A stretch of 64,000 nt of DNA from Paenibacillus taichungensis (GCF_013359905.1 NZ_JABMCC010000121.1:930001-994000); one strand, 5' to 3'. Counted from the stretch's first letter, positions 15,774 through 24,684 are shown. The notes: generated by a model from the letters alone, not told the origin. Numbers and translations are program-made.

Positions 15774-18494
15774 GTGACTATACCTGATCGTACACGCGTC
15801 ACCGTAGAGATCTACGGGACTTCCTATAAACTGGTTGGCAGCAGTGCCGACTATATGAAACAAGTAGCTAACCTGGTGGATGAGCGAATGAGCGCCATCT
15901 CCAAACATAATTCCCGACTGGATACCCCGCGTATTGCAGTTCTAGCAGCTGTACATATGGCTGAGCAGTCTCTTCAGACTCAGGAAATTCGGAATGAGCT
16001 GAAAATGCTGACCGGTGAACGTACCGAAATGAGAAATGAACTTAATCGGCTGAATGCCATACAAAATGAACATCAGCAGGAACTGGAACGCAGGGACCAA
16101 GAACTCGCTGAAGCAATGAAGCTTAAGGCTGAGGTGGAACAGGCTATCGCGAAACTCCAGAAGGATCAGCAGGCAGAAGTAGCCAAGCTGAATACATTAT
16201 TGGAGCAGGAACGCGCTCAGGCAGCAAGTCGCGAGCAAAAGCTTCAAGCCCAAACTGCTGCACAGCTGAAAGCGGCTGAGGAGAAGGCGCAGGCGCGTCT
16301 CAAAGAAGCAGAAGAAAAAGCAGCGAATCAAATCAAGAATGCACAGACTCAGGCGGCAGCGCAGCTGAAGGAAGCACAGACACGTTCAGCAAATGAGATG
16401 CAGCAAGCCCAGGCCAAAGCGGCTGCACAATACAAGGAGCTGCAGGAGAAGACGGCAGTTCAACTGAAAGAAGCCGAAGCTCGGGCCGTAGCAGAACGTC
16501 AAAAAATCGAGATGCAGGCTGCACAGCAGGTACAAATGGCGAAGGAACAAGCGGAAGCGGCAATTTTGTCTGAACTGGAACAAGCCGAAGCTCAATTGCA
16601 GAAGGTTCAGGATGAAGCCCAGCTTCAATATCGTGAACTTCAAAATAAGATGGAGCAGCGTATACAGCAGGCAGAGCAAGCTGCCGTCAATCAGGCTCAA
16701 GAACTGACTGAGAAGGCAAAAGAAGAACAAGTCGCACTGCAGCAACGAGCAGAGCAGAAGCGATTGGCTGAAATTGAACAGCTGAATGCAGCATTCAAGG
16801 AGTCATCCGAACTGGCGGAATTGGAATGGATGGAAAAAGAAGCGGCTTATGAAGAACAGCTTCAGCAAATCCATGAAGCAGCCCAGACCCAGGCGAACGA
16901 AGCTGCGGCAACTGCTGAAGCTTTGCTACAAGAAGAGCAAGGCAAGCTGAAGCAGCAGTTGGAAGAAGAGCGTAAACAGGCCAAATCGCGCTTAATCGAT
17001 GTTGAAGCCCAATTAACCGAGGTACGTAAGCAGCTCAAGAATGCTCAAGAGGTGGTTGTGGATCAGGAGCAACAGCTCCAACACGAGCGTAATCAAACTG
17101 AAACGTTGCGCAGTGAACAAGCCGTATACAAACAGGAGCAAGATGTTCAGCTTCGTCGAATTACGGAATTGGAGCAGCAACTGGAACAATTAAAAGCAGA
17201 TAGTGCTCTGCTGACTGAACAACTCCGCAACACAGAAGCTGAGGCCGAACATTTCCGGGAAGCGGAACAGCAATGGAAACAGCAGTATAACGAGACCGTT
17301 GAACGTGAATCTTCTCTGACAGCACAGCTGCGAAAAGTACAGGAGCAGCACAGTCAACTGGAGCAGGAAATCAAGAAACTTCGTGAAGCCGAAGCGAAAT
17401 CCGAGGATGAGCAGCGCAGGCTGCAAAAAGTGCTTGAGCAGGCCCATGCGGCAGTACGCACATTACAACATGAACTTGGCGCACTGACGCAGAGCGAGCT
17501 GTCCTGGAAAGAGCAGGCTGAACAACGTCTGATCGAGATCGGCGAATTGGAGACACAGGTGCTTGAAGCTGCAGAACAGAATGAAACGTTGGAGTCAGGT
17601 GTACAGTCTCTTCATGATGAATTATCCGTTGTTAAAGAAGAAGCTCGTCACGCCAGCGAAGAAGCGGAACGTTACATTGCACAAGCTGGTCGTCTGGAGC
17701 TACAACATAAAGAGCTTGATGGTGAATTGAATGATGCACGTGAAGAACTGAGCAAGCTGCAGGAAAATTATAAACAAATCCGCAAGGATTATGGTGATGC
17801 TCTGCAGCGCGAAGAGGACTATACTCGCAAGCTGAATGAGATGAGCGAAGAAAAGAGAGAGATTGAGCGTGCGCTTGAAGAATCAAGACAGAATGCCAAT
17901 CAGCTATCTGCTCGGATCGATGAGCAAGGCAGCTTACTGACTCAGACAGAAGAAGAAGCACTTGAGTGGCAGATTAAGCATGAAGAATTGTCTGCCCAAC
18001 AGGCAGAGCTCTCCTCTCGCCTGCAAGAGCTGACTGCACGGGAAGTTGAACTGAAATCCAGAGTAGAACAAGCTGAACAACAAGCAGAACAACAAGATCA
18101 GGTTTGGCAACGTCGTGCTGATGAATGGGCGGCTCAGGAACAGTCCTGGCAAGATCGATGGGCTGCACTGGAGAATGAATTGAATCTCTGGCAGAAAGAA
18201 AGTGCTGCCAGTGTGGAGAAGGTAGAAGAGTTGGAACACGAGCGGCAGCAGCTTGCCCAGCAGCGTGCAGAAGCAATCGAAGAAAAGCAGACGATGGAAA
18301 ATGAACTGCTGGATATCGGTGAGCGGTATGAACTTGCGGCCAATCAGTTACGTTTGCTGCAAGTTGAACGTGAGATGGAGCAGGAGAAGGCGGAGCAACT
18401 GAATACGGATTACCGCCAATTGCGGGATGAATATACGAAATTGCAGACGGAATATAACGAATGGATTGAATTGATTGAGCAGGATCAGACCTAG
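15774..18494 (+). CDS. zapA: ZapA domain fused to a giant coiled coil
   Basis: The protein has 906 residues. Residues 1-80 match the ZapA fold (VTVEIYGTSYKLVGSSADYMKQVANLVDERM, then TPRIAVLAAVHMAEQ), the FtsZ-ring bundling factor that is normally only about 85 residues long. Everything after is predicted coiled coil, rich in Glu, Gln, Ala and Lys. Residues 153-328 fall into about sixteen consecutive 11-residue units such as QLKAAEEKAQA, RLKEAEEKAAN and QIKNAQTQAAA, a hendecad pattern; the rest is heptad-like. GTG at 15774 follows AAGGAGG by eight bases. The place between pheT and mutS2 is where Bacillus keeps zapA, which supports the domain call. Tethering of the division ring to something distant is a guess. 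I see no frameshift. Confidence 0.85.
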   Translation: MTIPDRTRVTVEIYGTSYKLVGSSADYMKQVANLVDERMSAISKHNSRLDTPRIAVLAAVHMAEQSLQTQEIRNELKMLTGERTEMRNELNRLNAIQNEHQQELERRDQELAEAMKLKAEVEQAIAKLQKDQQAEVAKLNTLLEQERAQAASREQKLQAQTAAQLKAAEEKAQARLKEAEEKAANQIKNAQTQAAAQLKEAQTRSANEMQQAQAKAAAQYKELQEKTAVQLKEAEARAVAERQKIEMQAAQQVQMAKEQAEAAILSELEQAEAQLQKVQDEAQLQYRELQNKMEQRIQQAEQAAVNQAQELTEKAKEEQVALQQRAEQKRLAEIEQLNAAFKESSELAELEWMEKEAAYEEQLQQIHEAAQTQANEAAATAEALLQEEQGKLKQQLEEERKQAKSRLIDVEAQLTEVRKQLKNAQEVVVDQEQQLQHERNQTETLRSEQAVYKQEQDVQLRRITELEQQLEQLKADSALLTEQLRNTEAEAEHFREAEQQWKQQYNETVERESSLTAQLRKVQEQHSQLEQEIKKLREAEAKSEDEQRRLQKVLEQAHAAVRTLQHELGALTQSELSWKEQAEQRLIEIGELETQVLEAAEQNETLESGVQSLHDELSVVKEEARHASEEAERYIAQAGRLELQHKELDGELNDAREELSKLQENYKQIRKDYGDALQREEDYTRKLNEMSEEKREIERALEESRQNANQLSARIDEQGSLLTQTEEEALEWQIKHEELSAQQAELSSRLQELTAREVELKSRVEQAEQQAEQQDQVWQRRADEWAAQEQSWQDRWAALENELNLWQKESAASVEKVEELEHERQQLAQQRAEAIEEKQTMENELLDIGERYELAANQLRLLQVEREMEQEKAEQLNTDYRQLRDEYTKLQTEYNEWIELIEQDQT

Positions 18495-18561
18495 CTGATG
18501 ATTATGTCATAACTGGAATCCTGGACAGCGCACTCTTGTACAATTTGTTATAATGAAGAAA

Positions 18562-18592
18562 GAGCTCCCGTCGCTACGGGGGCTCCTTGTCT
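18562..18592. terminator. Convergent hairpin between the ZapA-type gene and the cupredoxin gene
   Basis: GAGCTCCCGT pairs with ACGGGGGCTC around a CGCT loop. On the minus strand it is followed by CTTTCTTC, so it may serve the minus-strand gene best. Confidence 0.6.
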
Positions 18593-18598
18593 TGAACA

Positions 18599-18982
18599 CT
18601 ATTCTTCAACAATAATTTTGGAGATCATACTGCCGTGACCGCTTCCGCAATAGACGGAACAGGACATTTCAAATTCCCCTGCTTTGTCGGGAGTGATCAC
18701 TTTGGAACTGTTCTGGGTATCCAGCCGAAGGTTCAGCTCAGGTACTAGAACACCATGGTTTCCGTTTGTATTTTCATAAACAATCTTAACCGGGACACCT
18801 TTTTTTAAATGGTATTCAGGTTGGTCAAATTCATAGTTGCTTGCTTTGATTACCAGTTCTTCGCTTGCAGTTGCACCCGAGTCGGACTCACCGTTTGATT
18901 CTGCGGATTGTCCAGTTCCACCACATGCAGCAAGGACCAGAATCAACATACAGGCTGCAAGCCATGCCAGGCCTTTCTTCAT
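18599..18982 (-). CDS. Lipoprotein with a CuA-type cupredoxin domain
   Basis: The protein has 127 residues. A lipoprotein signal (MKKGLAWLAACMLILVLAACGG) places Cys at the LAAC lipobox, so it should be anchored outside the membrane. After a Ser/Glu-rich linker comes a small cupredoxin domain ending in CSVYCGSGHGSM, the Cys-x3-Cys-x3-His-x2-Met ligand set of the CuA centre of cytochrome oxidase subunit II. NHGV supplies the other conserved His. There is no transmembrane hairpin and no oxidase gene nearby, so it is a stand-alone CuA protein, perhaps an electron or copper carrier. The start at 18982 is chosen because GAGGAGG lies six bases upstream; a frame extension of 20 residues lacks a binding site. 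Confidence 0.82.
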   Translation of the reverse strand: MKKGLAWLAACMLILVLAACGGTGQSAESNGESDSGATASEELVIKASNYEFDQPEYHLKKGVPVKIVYENTNGNHGVLVPELNLRLDTQNSSKVITPDKAGEFEMSCSVYCGSGHGSMISKIIVEE

Positions 18983-19110
18983 CATATGCCTCCTCAAAAA
19001 GCGTGATATGGATAAAATTTGAATGATTTCTCCAGTCATCATACCGCAAATTGAAGATGCCTGTACATGCTGCCTATGTCGTTTTTTTGAACATCAGCAT
19101 GCGCACAACC

Positions 19111-19153
19111 TAAAAAAATAAACCTCATCAGGCGTTTAAGCCATCAGAGGTTT
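19111..19153 (-). terminator. Terminator of the YvlD-like gene
   Basis: Read on the minus strand, TAAACCTC pairs with GAGGTTTA, with an inner TGATGGC/GCCTGATG stem, followed by TTTTTTT. Confidence 0.75.
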
Positions 19154-19187
19154 AGGGGAAGCCTATGGAGAGTAGGTACGTTGGAGC

Positions 19188-19553
19188 CTATGCGTGATCT
19201 TTGGATCTTCTTCCGGCATCAAAAGGGGTGGAAACCGGGATGAACAGATCAATGATCCCAATGACCAATGCAGCCAGAACAGCACCAAGCAGACTGACAT
19301 GTACATGATCTACGACATATTGACCAATCCAGATCACTAGTGCGCTGACGATGAAGCCGACTATACCGCGGCCAAAAGGATTAACCCTTTTACCGAAGAT
19401 GCCTTCAACAACCCAGCCAAGCAGAGCAATAACCAGAGCAAGCATCAGTGCGCTCCAGAAACCACCGACGGCGAATCCGGGTACGATCCAGCTGACGACC
19501 ATCAATACAATTGCGGCGATGATAAATCGCACGACATGTCCCAGAAAATTCAT
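19188..19553 (-). CDS. YvlD-like four-helix membrane protein (phage holin_4 superfamily)
   Basis: This 121-residue protein has four hydrophobic helices (about residues 5-25, 28-50, 60-80 and 88-108) with family residues FGRGIVGFIVSALVIW and IIDLFIPV. This family carries a phage-holin name in databases but is mostly chromosomal, as in Bacillus yvlD, and no phage gene is nearby. AAAGGAGG precedes the ATG. Function unknown; such proteins are often part of cell-envelope stress regulons. Confidence 0.8.
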   Translation of the reverse strand: MNFLGHVVRFIIAAIVLMVVSWIVPGFAVGGFWSALMLALVIALLGWVVEGIFGKRVNPFGRGIVGFIVSALVIWIGQYVVDHVHVSLLGAVLAALVIGIIDLFIPVSTPFDAGRRSKDHA

Positions 19554-19681
19554 GGTGTTATACCTCCTTTATTCAAATCGGATTGAGCATTGTACATCCT
19601 GTTCACTGGTGAGGTTGCACAATCCTGACACCTGTAGTTTGCGGCGCTATGTCCCAAGTTATGTGTGGAAGGATTCGTTAA

Positions 19682-19711
19682 ATAGCGCTAGAAAGTTTCT
19701 TTCGTTATAAT
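19682..19711 (+). promoter_or_regulatory. Candidate mutS2 promoter
   Basis: A perfect TATAAT at 19706-19711, 30 bases before the TTG start. The -35 region (around 19683) is poor. Confidence 0.4.
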
Positions 19712-19740
19712 ACAGTTATAGTTTGGAAGGAGTTGTACAC

Positions 19741-22110
19741 TTGGACACGAAAATTTTACAAACACTGGAATATCGCAAAATTTTAAATACATTGCAAAGC
19801 TTTGCCCAGACTACGATGGGAAAAAAGAAAGCGGAACAATTGGAGCCGATCAGTGAACTGGAAGAAGTGAAGAGACTGCTCCAGCAAACCGATGAAGCTT
19901 TTACGTTTGATCGTCTGAAAGGCTCTCCATCTTTTGGGGGAATTGTGGATATTACCGCGTCGATCAAACGTGCTGAAATAGGGGGCACGTTGAACCCGCA
20001 TGAGTTACTGGGAATTTCCAACACCACTTTGGCAGCACGTCGATTGAAACGTCAGATCGCTGCCCTCCACGATGATGAAAAAGTGGAATCCATTTTCTAT
20101 ATCAGTGATCAGTTATCTGAGCAAAAAACGCTGGAAGATGCGATTCGTATCTGTATTGACGACAATGCTGAAGTTTCAGACAGCGCGAGTGTAACACTGG
20201 CGCAGATTCGTCGTGAGCTGCGCGGCGGTGAAGCTCGCATCCGTGAGAAACTGGATTCAATGATACGTTCTTCTACGGTATCCAAAATGCTGCAGGACCA
20301 GCTGATTACAATTCGGGGAGACCGTTTCGTGATTCCCGTGAAATCGGAATATCGCTCGTACTTTGGTGGGATTGTACATGATCAATCCGGTTCGGGAGCA
20401 ACGCTGTTTATTGAGCCAGAGTCCATCGTTGCGATGAATAACAAATTGCGCGAGACCCGAATCCGGGAAGAACGCGAAATTGAAGTGATTTTGCAGAAAT
20501 TAACAGCACTTGTCAGTGAACAGGCAGAATGGTTATTGTATGATGTTGACCTGCTGGGATCGCTTGATTTCATTTTTGCCAAAGCACGTCTTGCCCGTGA
20601 ACTGAAAGCCACATTGCCACGTATGAACGATCGCGGATTCATCAAGCTCAAAAAGGGACGCCATCCTCTGATCTCGATTGAAAATGTGGTGCCAACCGAC
20701 ATTGAACTCGGCAACGATTATACGTCCATTATCGTAACGGGTCCAAACACAGGTGGTAAGACAGTAACGCTCAAAACGATTGGGTTACTGAGCCTTATGG
20801 CGATGTCGGGTTTGTTCGTTCCAGCCGAAGACGGCAGCCAGCTCTGCGTATTTGATGCGATTTATGCGGATATCGGTGATGAACAAAGTATTGAACAGAA
20901 CCTGAGTACGTTCTCCAGTCATATGACTAACATCATTCGGATATTGAAAAACATGACGACCAAAAGTCTGGTGCTGCTCGACGAACTTGGGGCAGGTACC
21001 GACCCAGCAGAAGGTTCTGCGCTGGCGATCTCCATTCTGGAGCATATGCATCAGACTGGATGCCGCATGGTAGCAACAACGCATTACAGTGAGCTGAAAG
21101 CTTACGCTTATGAGCGAAAAGGTGTTATTAATGCCAGCATGGAATTCGACGTTAACACTCTGAGCCCTACCTACCGACTGCTCGTTGGTGTGCCGGGACG
21201 GAGTAACGCTTTCGCAATTGCGGAGCGGCTCGGCCTGCCAGGATACATTCTGGATTACGCGCGTGGCGAAGTGAAAGAGGAAGACCAGCGCGTAGAGCAT
21301 ATGATCGCTTCCCTGGAAGAAAACCGGCTTACTGCGGAGCAAGAACGTGAGAGTGCAGAGCGTTTGCGCCAAGATATGGAGAAATTGCGCAGCCGTCATC
21401 AAGCCGAACTGGAGAAATTGGAACAGCAGCGTGACCGACGCATTGAAAAAGCGGAAGAAGATGCTCGTAACATTGTGGACAAGGCCAGAGCAGAAGCTGA
21501 GAAGATTATAGCTGATCTTCGCCAGCTCGCCATGGAAGAAGGCGCATCCGTGAAAGAGCACAAACTTATTGCTGCTCGCAAACAACTGGATGAAGCTGAA
21601 CCTGAGAAACGCAAGAAGACAGTTAAACGCACTTCAACGGCAACGAAGTCTCGGGCCATCGGACCGGGCGATGAAGTTCTTGTCTACAGTTTGAATCAAA
21701 AAGGTCATGTGGTGGAGATGTCAGGCACCAAGGATGCCATGGTTCAATTGGGGATCATGAAAATGAAAGTATCCCTGAATGATCTTGAATTACAACAGTC
21801 TGCACCAGCAGAAGCCAAACCGAAGCAGAAACCGGTAACTGGTGTGAAACGAACTCGCGATGATAATGTGAAAAGTGAACTGGATCTGCGGGGGACGAAT
21901 CTGGAAGAAGCCTTGATGGAGACAGATCGTTTTATTGATGAAGCTTTCCTTGCTAATCTGGGTCAGGTTTATATTATTCACGGTAAAGGAACAGGAATTT
22001 TACGTTCCGGTATTCAGGATTACCTGCGTAAGCATAGACATATAAAAAGTTACCGGCTGGGCAATTACGGAGAAGGCGGAAACGGTGTGACCGTCGCAGA
22101 ATTGGAATAG
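19741..22110 (+). CDS. mutS2: Endonuclease MutS2
   Basis: This 789-residue protein is close to the 785 of Bacillus MutSB. It has a core/lever region, an ABC-type ATPase with Walker A GPNTGGKT, the segment ELGAGTDPAEGSALA and the switch His in TTHYSELK, a long charged coiled coil (about 510-620), and a C-terminal Smr nuclease domain (ELDLRGTNLEEAL, HGKGTGILR). MutS2 acts on branched DNA and recombination intermediates, and on collided ribosomes in some Firmicutes; it is not a mismatch-repair protein and lacks the MutS mismatch domain. The start is TTG 19741, eight bases after GGAAGGAG; an upstream TTG (19723) overlaps that site and is rejected. It is the first gene of a run continuing to 23288. 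Confidence 0.95.
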   Translation: MDTKILQTLEYRKILNTLQSFAQTTMGKKKAEQLEPISELEEVKRLLQQTDEAFTFDRLKGSPSFGGIVDITASIKRAEIGGTLNPHELLGISNTTLAARRLKRQIAALHDDEKVESIFYISDQLSEQKTLEDAIRICIDDNAEVSDSASVTLAQIRRELRGGEARIREKLDSMIRSSTVSKMLQDQLITIRGDRFVIPVKSEYRSYFGGIVHDQSGSGATLFIEPESIVAMNNKLRETRIREEREIEVILQKLTALVSEQAEWLLYDVDLLGSLDFIFAKARLARELKATLPRMNDRGFIKLKKGRHPLISIENVVPTDIELGNDYTSIIVTGPNTGGKTVTLKTIGLLSLMAMSGLFVPAEDGSQLCVFDAIYADIGDEQSIEQNLSTFSSHMTNIIRILKNMTTKSLVLLDELGAGTDPAEGSALAISILEHMHQTGCRMVATTHYSELKAYAYERKGVINASMEFDVNTLSPTYRLLVGVPGRSNAFAIAERLGLPGYILDYARGEVKEEDQRVEHMIASLEENRLTAEQERESAERLRQDMEKLRSRHQAELEKLEQQRDRRIEKAEEDARNIVDKARAEAEKIIADLRQLAMEEGASVKEHKLIAARKQLDEAEPEKRKKTVKRTSTATKSRAIGPGDEVLVYSLNQKGHVVEMSGTKDAMVQLGIMKMKVSLNDLELQQSAPAEAKPKQKPVTGVKRTRDDNVKSELDLRGTNLEEALMETDRFIDEAFLANLGQVYIIHGKGTGILRSGIQDYLRKHRHIKSYRLGNYGEGGNGVTVAELE

Positions 22111-22131
22111 CCCGACCAGGAATCAAAGAAG

Positions 22132-22162
22132 TTCTGCCGCCTGACGAGTTCAGGCAGCAGAA
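22132..22162 (+). other. Hairpin between mutS2 and the DUF350 gene
   Basis: TTCTGCCGCCTG pairs with CAGGCAGCAGAA (one mismatch). No T-run follows and the next ribosome binding site begins six bases later, so it may modulate translation or RNA stability rather than terminate. Confidence 0.4.
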
Positions 22163-22181
22163 TGGGGAAGGGGAACGGTGA

Positions 22182-22601
22182 GTGAAAGGGACGATTGACG
22201 AATTGCTGTCTCATCCCTTGGGGATGGTGCTCGGATTTTTCTCCGTAGCGATTATGGAGCTGCTTGTATTTCTGGCTTGCTTTGAACTGGTGACCAAGTA
22301 CAAATGCTGGCATGAAATCAAGAAGGGCAATGTGGCGGTTGCGATGGCTACAGGAGGCAAAATCTTTGGAATCTGCAACGTGCTTCATTTCTGCATTCAG
22401 ACCAAATCATCGGTGTATGAAGCGATGACGTGGTCATTTGTAGGATTTGTCCTTCTGCTCATTGCCTATTTTCTATTCGAGTTTCTGACACCGGTGTTCT
22501 CCATTGACAAGGAGATTGAAGCGGATAACCGGGCCGTTGGATTGATATCTATGATTATTTCCGTCTCGTTGTCATTTGTTATTGGCGCGAGCATCATGTA
22601 G
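22182..22601 (+). CDS. DUF350 family membrane protein
   Basis: This 139-residue protein has four hydrophobic helices (about residues 12-36, 50-72, 83-103 and 116-138) with a conserved N-terminal helix and the ATGGKIFGICNV loop between helices one and two, as in DUF350 (YjfL-type) proteins. GTG at 22182 follows AAGGGG by eight bases. It lies just after mutS2 and is followed by a 26-residue hydrophobic peptide gene and a zinc-ribbon gene. DUF350 proteins often sit near PspA/ESCRT-like or envelope genes elsewhere, but their function is unknown. Confidence 0.85.
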   Translation: MKGTIDELLSHPLGMVLGFFSVAIMELLVFLACFELVTKYKCWHEIKKGNVAVAMATGGKIFGICNVLHFCIQTKSSVYEAMTWSFVGFVLLLIAYFLFEFLTPVFSIDKEIEADNRAVGLISMIISVSLSFVIGASIM

Positions 22602-22612
22602 GGGGACCGTTC

Positions 22613-22693
22613 ATGAAAATATTGATACGGATTCTGTTTGCTGCATCGATTGTATTTTTTGCCATTGGCGTCATTTATGTTTTAAACACATGA
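22613..22693 (+). CDS. 26-residue hydrophobic microprotein
   Basis: The ATG at 22613 follows AGGGGGACC and encodes 26 residues: MKILIRILFAASIVFF and then AIGVIYVLNT. Two basic residues precede about eighteen hydrophobic ones, a single membrane helix with the N-terminus inside. It starts eleven bases after the DUF350 stop and ends 28 bases before the zinc-ribbon gene, so it should be co-translated with them. It is too short for routine gene finders. No homologue is recognised. Confidence 0.6.
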   Translation: MKILIRILFAASIVFFAIGVIYVLNT

Positions 22694-22721
22694 TTATTCG
22701 AAAGAGAAAGGTTGATTCAAT

Positions 22722-23288
22722 ATGGAACCAACAGTATGTCCATGGTGCCACACCGAGATTGTATGGGATGAGGAGCTAGGTCCTGAAGAAGAATGCCCTT
22801 ACTGTCACAATGAATTAAAGGGATACCGTACACTAAACATCAATATCGGTGATGAAGAGAACAATGAATCTGAGGAAGACATCTATGATATGGATGAAGT
22901 TGAGGACGATGAACAAACTACCGATCTCGCCAATCTGTGGGGTGATGAAGTAGAGCTGAAAATGCCGGAGCTTCGCACATTGACGAAGTATGCGGATGAG
23001 GGCAATGATCTGATTCAATACGAAGAAGGCGTGGAGAAGCAACTTGATTTGCAAGAAGAAGTTCCAGAATGTCCACACTGCCGTGAATTCATGATTCTTA
23101 CGGGTACACAGAAGGCAAGCAAGGATACGTTCAATCCTGTTGCCAATGCCGTAACTGGTACGGATTCGTTGCTTGATGCGCCGTTCTCTGTACAAATGTA
23201 TGTATGCTCAGGCTGCTTCCAGGTTCAATATAACCTGTCCGAGGATGACCGTCTGCGTCTGATCCAGAATTTGAGTGCGCGGAAATAA
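22722..23288 (+). CDS. Zinc-ribbon protein of unknown function
   Basis: This 188-residue soluble, acidic protein has two pairs of metal-binding Cys-x2-Cys knuckles. The N-terminus has CPWCHTEIVWDEELGPEEECPYC and the second half has CPHC with a distant CSGC. The middle (about residues 45-100) is strongly acidic and probably disordered. The layout suggests two separate zinc ribbons. ATG is preceded by AGAGAAAGG. It follows the DUF350 gene and the microprotein in one direction with short gaps; function unknown. Confidence 0.7.
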   Translation: MEPTVCPWCHTEIVWDEELGPEEECPYCHNELKGYRTLNINIGDEENNESEEDIYDMDEVEDDEQTTDLANLWGDEVELKMPELRTLTKYADEGNDLIQYEEGVEKQLDLQEEVPECPHCREFMILTGTQKASKDTFNPVANAVTGTDSLLDAPFSVQMYVCSGCFQVQYNLSEDDRLRLIQNLSARK

Positions 23289-23416
23289 GGGAGTATACTG
23301 CTCTGAAAATATATAATATTCCGAAAATTCATCATGTTTTCCTTCTGCTTGGGGTACGTTAACCCTGAGACCTTGCCTGTGAAGTGCTGACTTCAGGTGG
23401 AATAAGGAGGGAGCAG

Positions 23417-24631
23417 ATGAAGATTTCTCTGGGCCGACAATCCATTCTGCTACTAGGCGTGAATGGATTGTTTGTGTTAGCCGGAGCTTTGTCGGGGACG
23501 TTTCTGAACGTGTATCTATGGAAAAGCCGCCCGGATTACGCCATGCTGGGATGGTTCACGATAAGCCAACAAATTGCACTGGGACTCACTTTTTGGCTTG
23601 CGGGAAAGTGGGTCAAGGAACATAACAAAATGAGTGCGTTGCGCTTGGGAACAGCCTTGTCAGGTATTTTTTACATGCTTGTGTTATGGGCAGGGCCAAA
23701 AGCGGTTGACTGGATATGGCCTCTGGGGATTTTGTTTGGATGTGCACTGGGATTGTTCTGGATTGCGTTCAATGTGGTTTATTTTGAGGTGACTGACCGG
23801 GAGAATCGGGACCTGTTCAATGGTTGGGTGGGTTTACTGGGTTCGATGACAGGTATTATCGGTCCTTGGTTCTCAGGTCTAATTATTTCACGGATGGTTG
23901 ATAATTCGGGTTATCGCCTTATTTTTACGGTGTCGTTGGTAATTTATGTGATTGCCGTTGTGTTCAGTTTTTTTCTGAAAAAAAGGGAGGTCAGCGGAAC
24001 ATACCGCTGGTCTGAACCGTGGCGACAGCTGTCTGCCAAAGATAGCGCATGGAGGCCGCTTGGCATGGGATTGTTTGCGCAAGGCGTGCGAGAAGGCGTA
24101 TTTGCCTTTCTGATTGCGTTGCTCGTCTATGTGGCAACTAAGCAGGAATATAAGCTTGGGCAGTTCTCACTAATCACTTCTGCCGTAGCACTGGTGAGTT
24201 ACTGGGCTGCAGGAAAATGGTTTAAGCCGCAATACAGGTCCAGGGGGATGTTAGCCGGTGCGATATTGTTATTCATCGTGTTGATTCCGCTATTATGGAA
24301 GGTCAGTTATGGTACGCTTTTAATTATGGGAATTGGATCTGCCTTGTCGATGCCGTTGTATATTTTGCCGATGATTTCGGCAGGATTCGACCTGATGGGG
24401 GCGAACGGCGAAAATGTAGAGAAAAGGGTTGAACTTGTCGTATTAAGGGAGCTTTGTTTGATGGTCGGTCGTTTATTTGGCCTTGCTGTATTTATTCTGA
24501 CGGTTATGAATGGCCCTTCGTTACAAACGTTAACCTGGCTTATTGTGACACTTGGAGCTTTCCCGCTCATTGGCTGGATATTTATGCGCAAAATACTTGG
24601 ACATTGGGATCAACAAGGACCTTCTGTGTAG
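23417..24631 (+). CDS. MFS transporter
   Basis: This 404-residue permease has about twelve hydrophobic segments in two halves separated by a basic loop near residue 200 (KKREVSGTYRWSEPW). N-terminal GTFLNVYLWK and the pattern of charged loops fit a major facilitator; I cannot assign a substrate. The ATG at 23417 is six bases after AAGGAGG; a frame-consistent GTG at 23384 lacks a binding site. A small hairpin (CCTGTGAAGT/ACTTCAGG, 23376-23397) lies right before the ribosome binding site. It shares a convergent terminator with the FAD gene. Confidence 0.85.
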   Translation: MKISLGRQSILLLGVNGLFVLAGALSGTFLNVYLWKSRPDYAMLGWFTISQQIALGLTFWLAGKWVKEHNKMSALRLGTALSGIFYMLVLWAGPKAVDWIWPLGILFGCALGLFWIAFNVVYFEVTDRENRDLFNGWVGLLGSMTGIIGPWFSGLIISRMVDNSGYRLIFTVSLVIYVIAVVFSFFLKKREVSGTYRWSEPWRQLSAKDSAWRPLGMGLFAQGVREGVFAFLIALLVYVATKQEYKLGQFSLITSAVALVSYWAAGKWFKPQYRSRGMLAGAILLFIVLIPLLWKVSYGTLLIMGIGSALSMPLYILPMISAGFDLMGANGENVEKRVELVVLRELCLMVGRLFGLAVFILTVMNGPSLQTLTWLIVTLGAFPLIGWIFMRKILGHWDQQGPSV

Positions 24632-24632
24632 C

Positions 24633-24684
24633 AAAAAAAGGGGACGGCTCAGGAGTTCATTCCTGAGCGCGTACCCTTTTTTTT
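24633..24684. terminator. Bidirectional terminator
   Basis: GCTCAGGA-GTTCAT-TCCTGAGC with flanking GGGG/ACCC, a long A-run on the left and T-run on the right, between two convergent genes. Confidence 0.9.

Noticed and set aside
16230..16757. 33-base periodicity that could be read as a DNA tandem repeat
   Set aside because: It follows from 11-residue protein repeats; the bases themselves diverge, so it is a protein feature and not a recent DNA repeat.
15741..18950. A 15-base sequence AGAATCAACATACAG present near 15740 and 18936
   Set aside because: A match of this length is expected by chance in a window this size; one copy is intergenic and the other lies within a signal-peptide region.
19188..19553. 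Holin-named protein as a sign of prophage
   Set aside because: The YvlD-type family is chromosomal in many Firmicutes; no other phage gene, integrase or attachment repeat is present.
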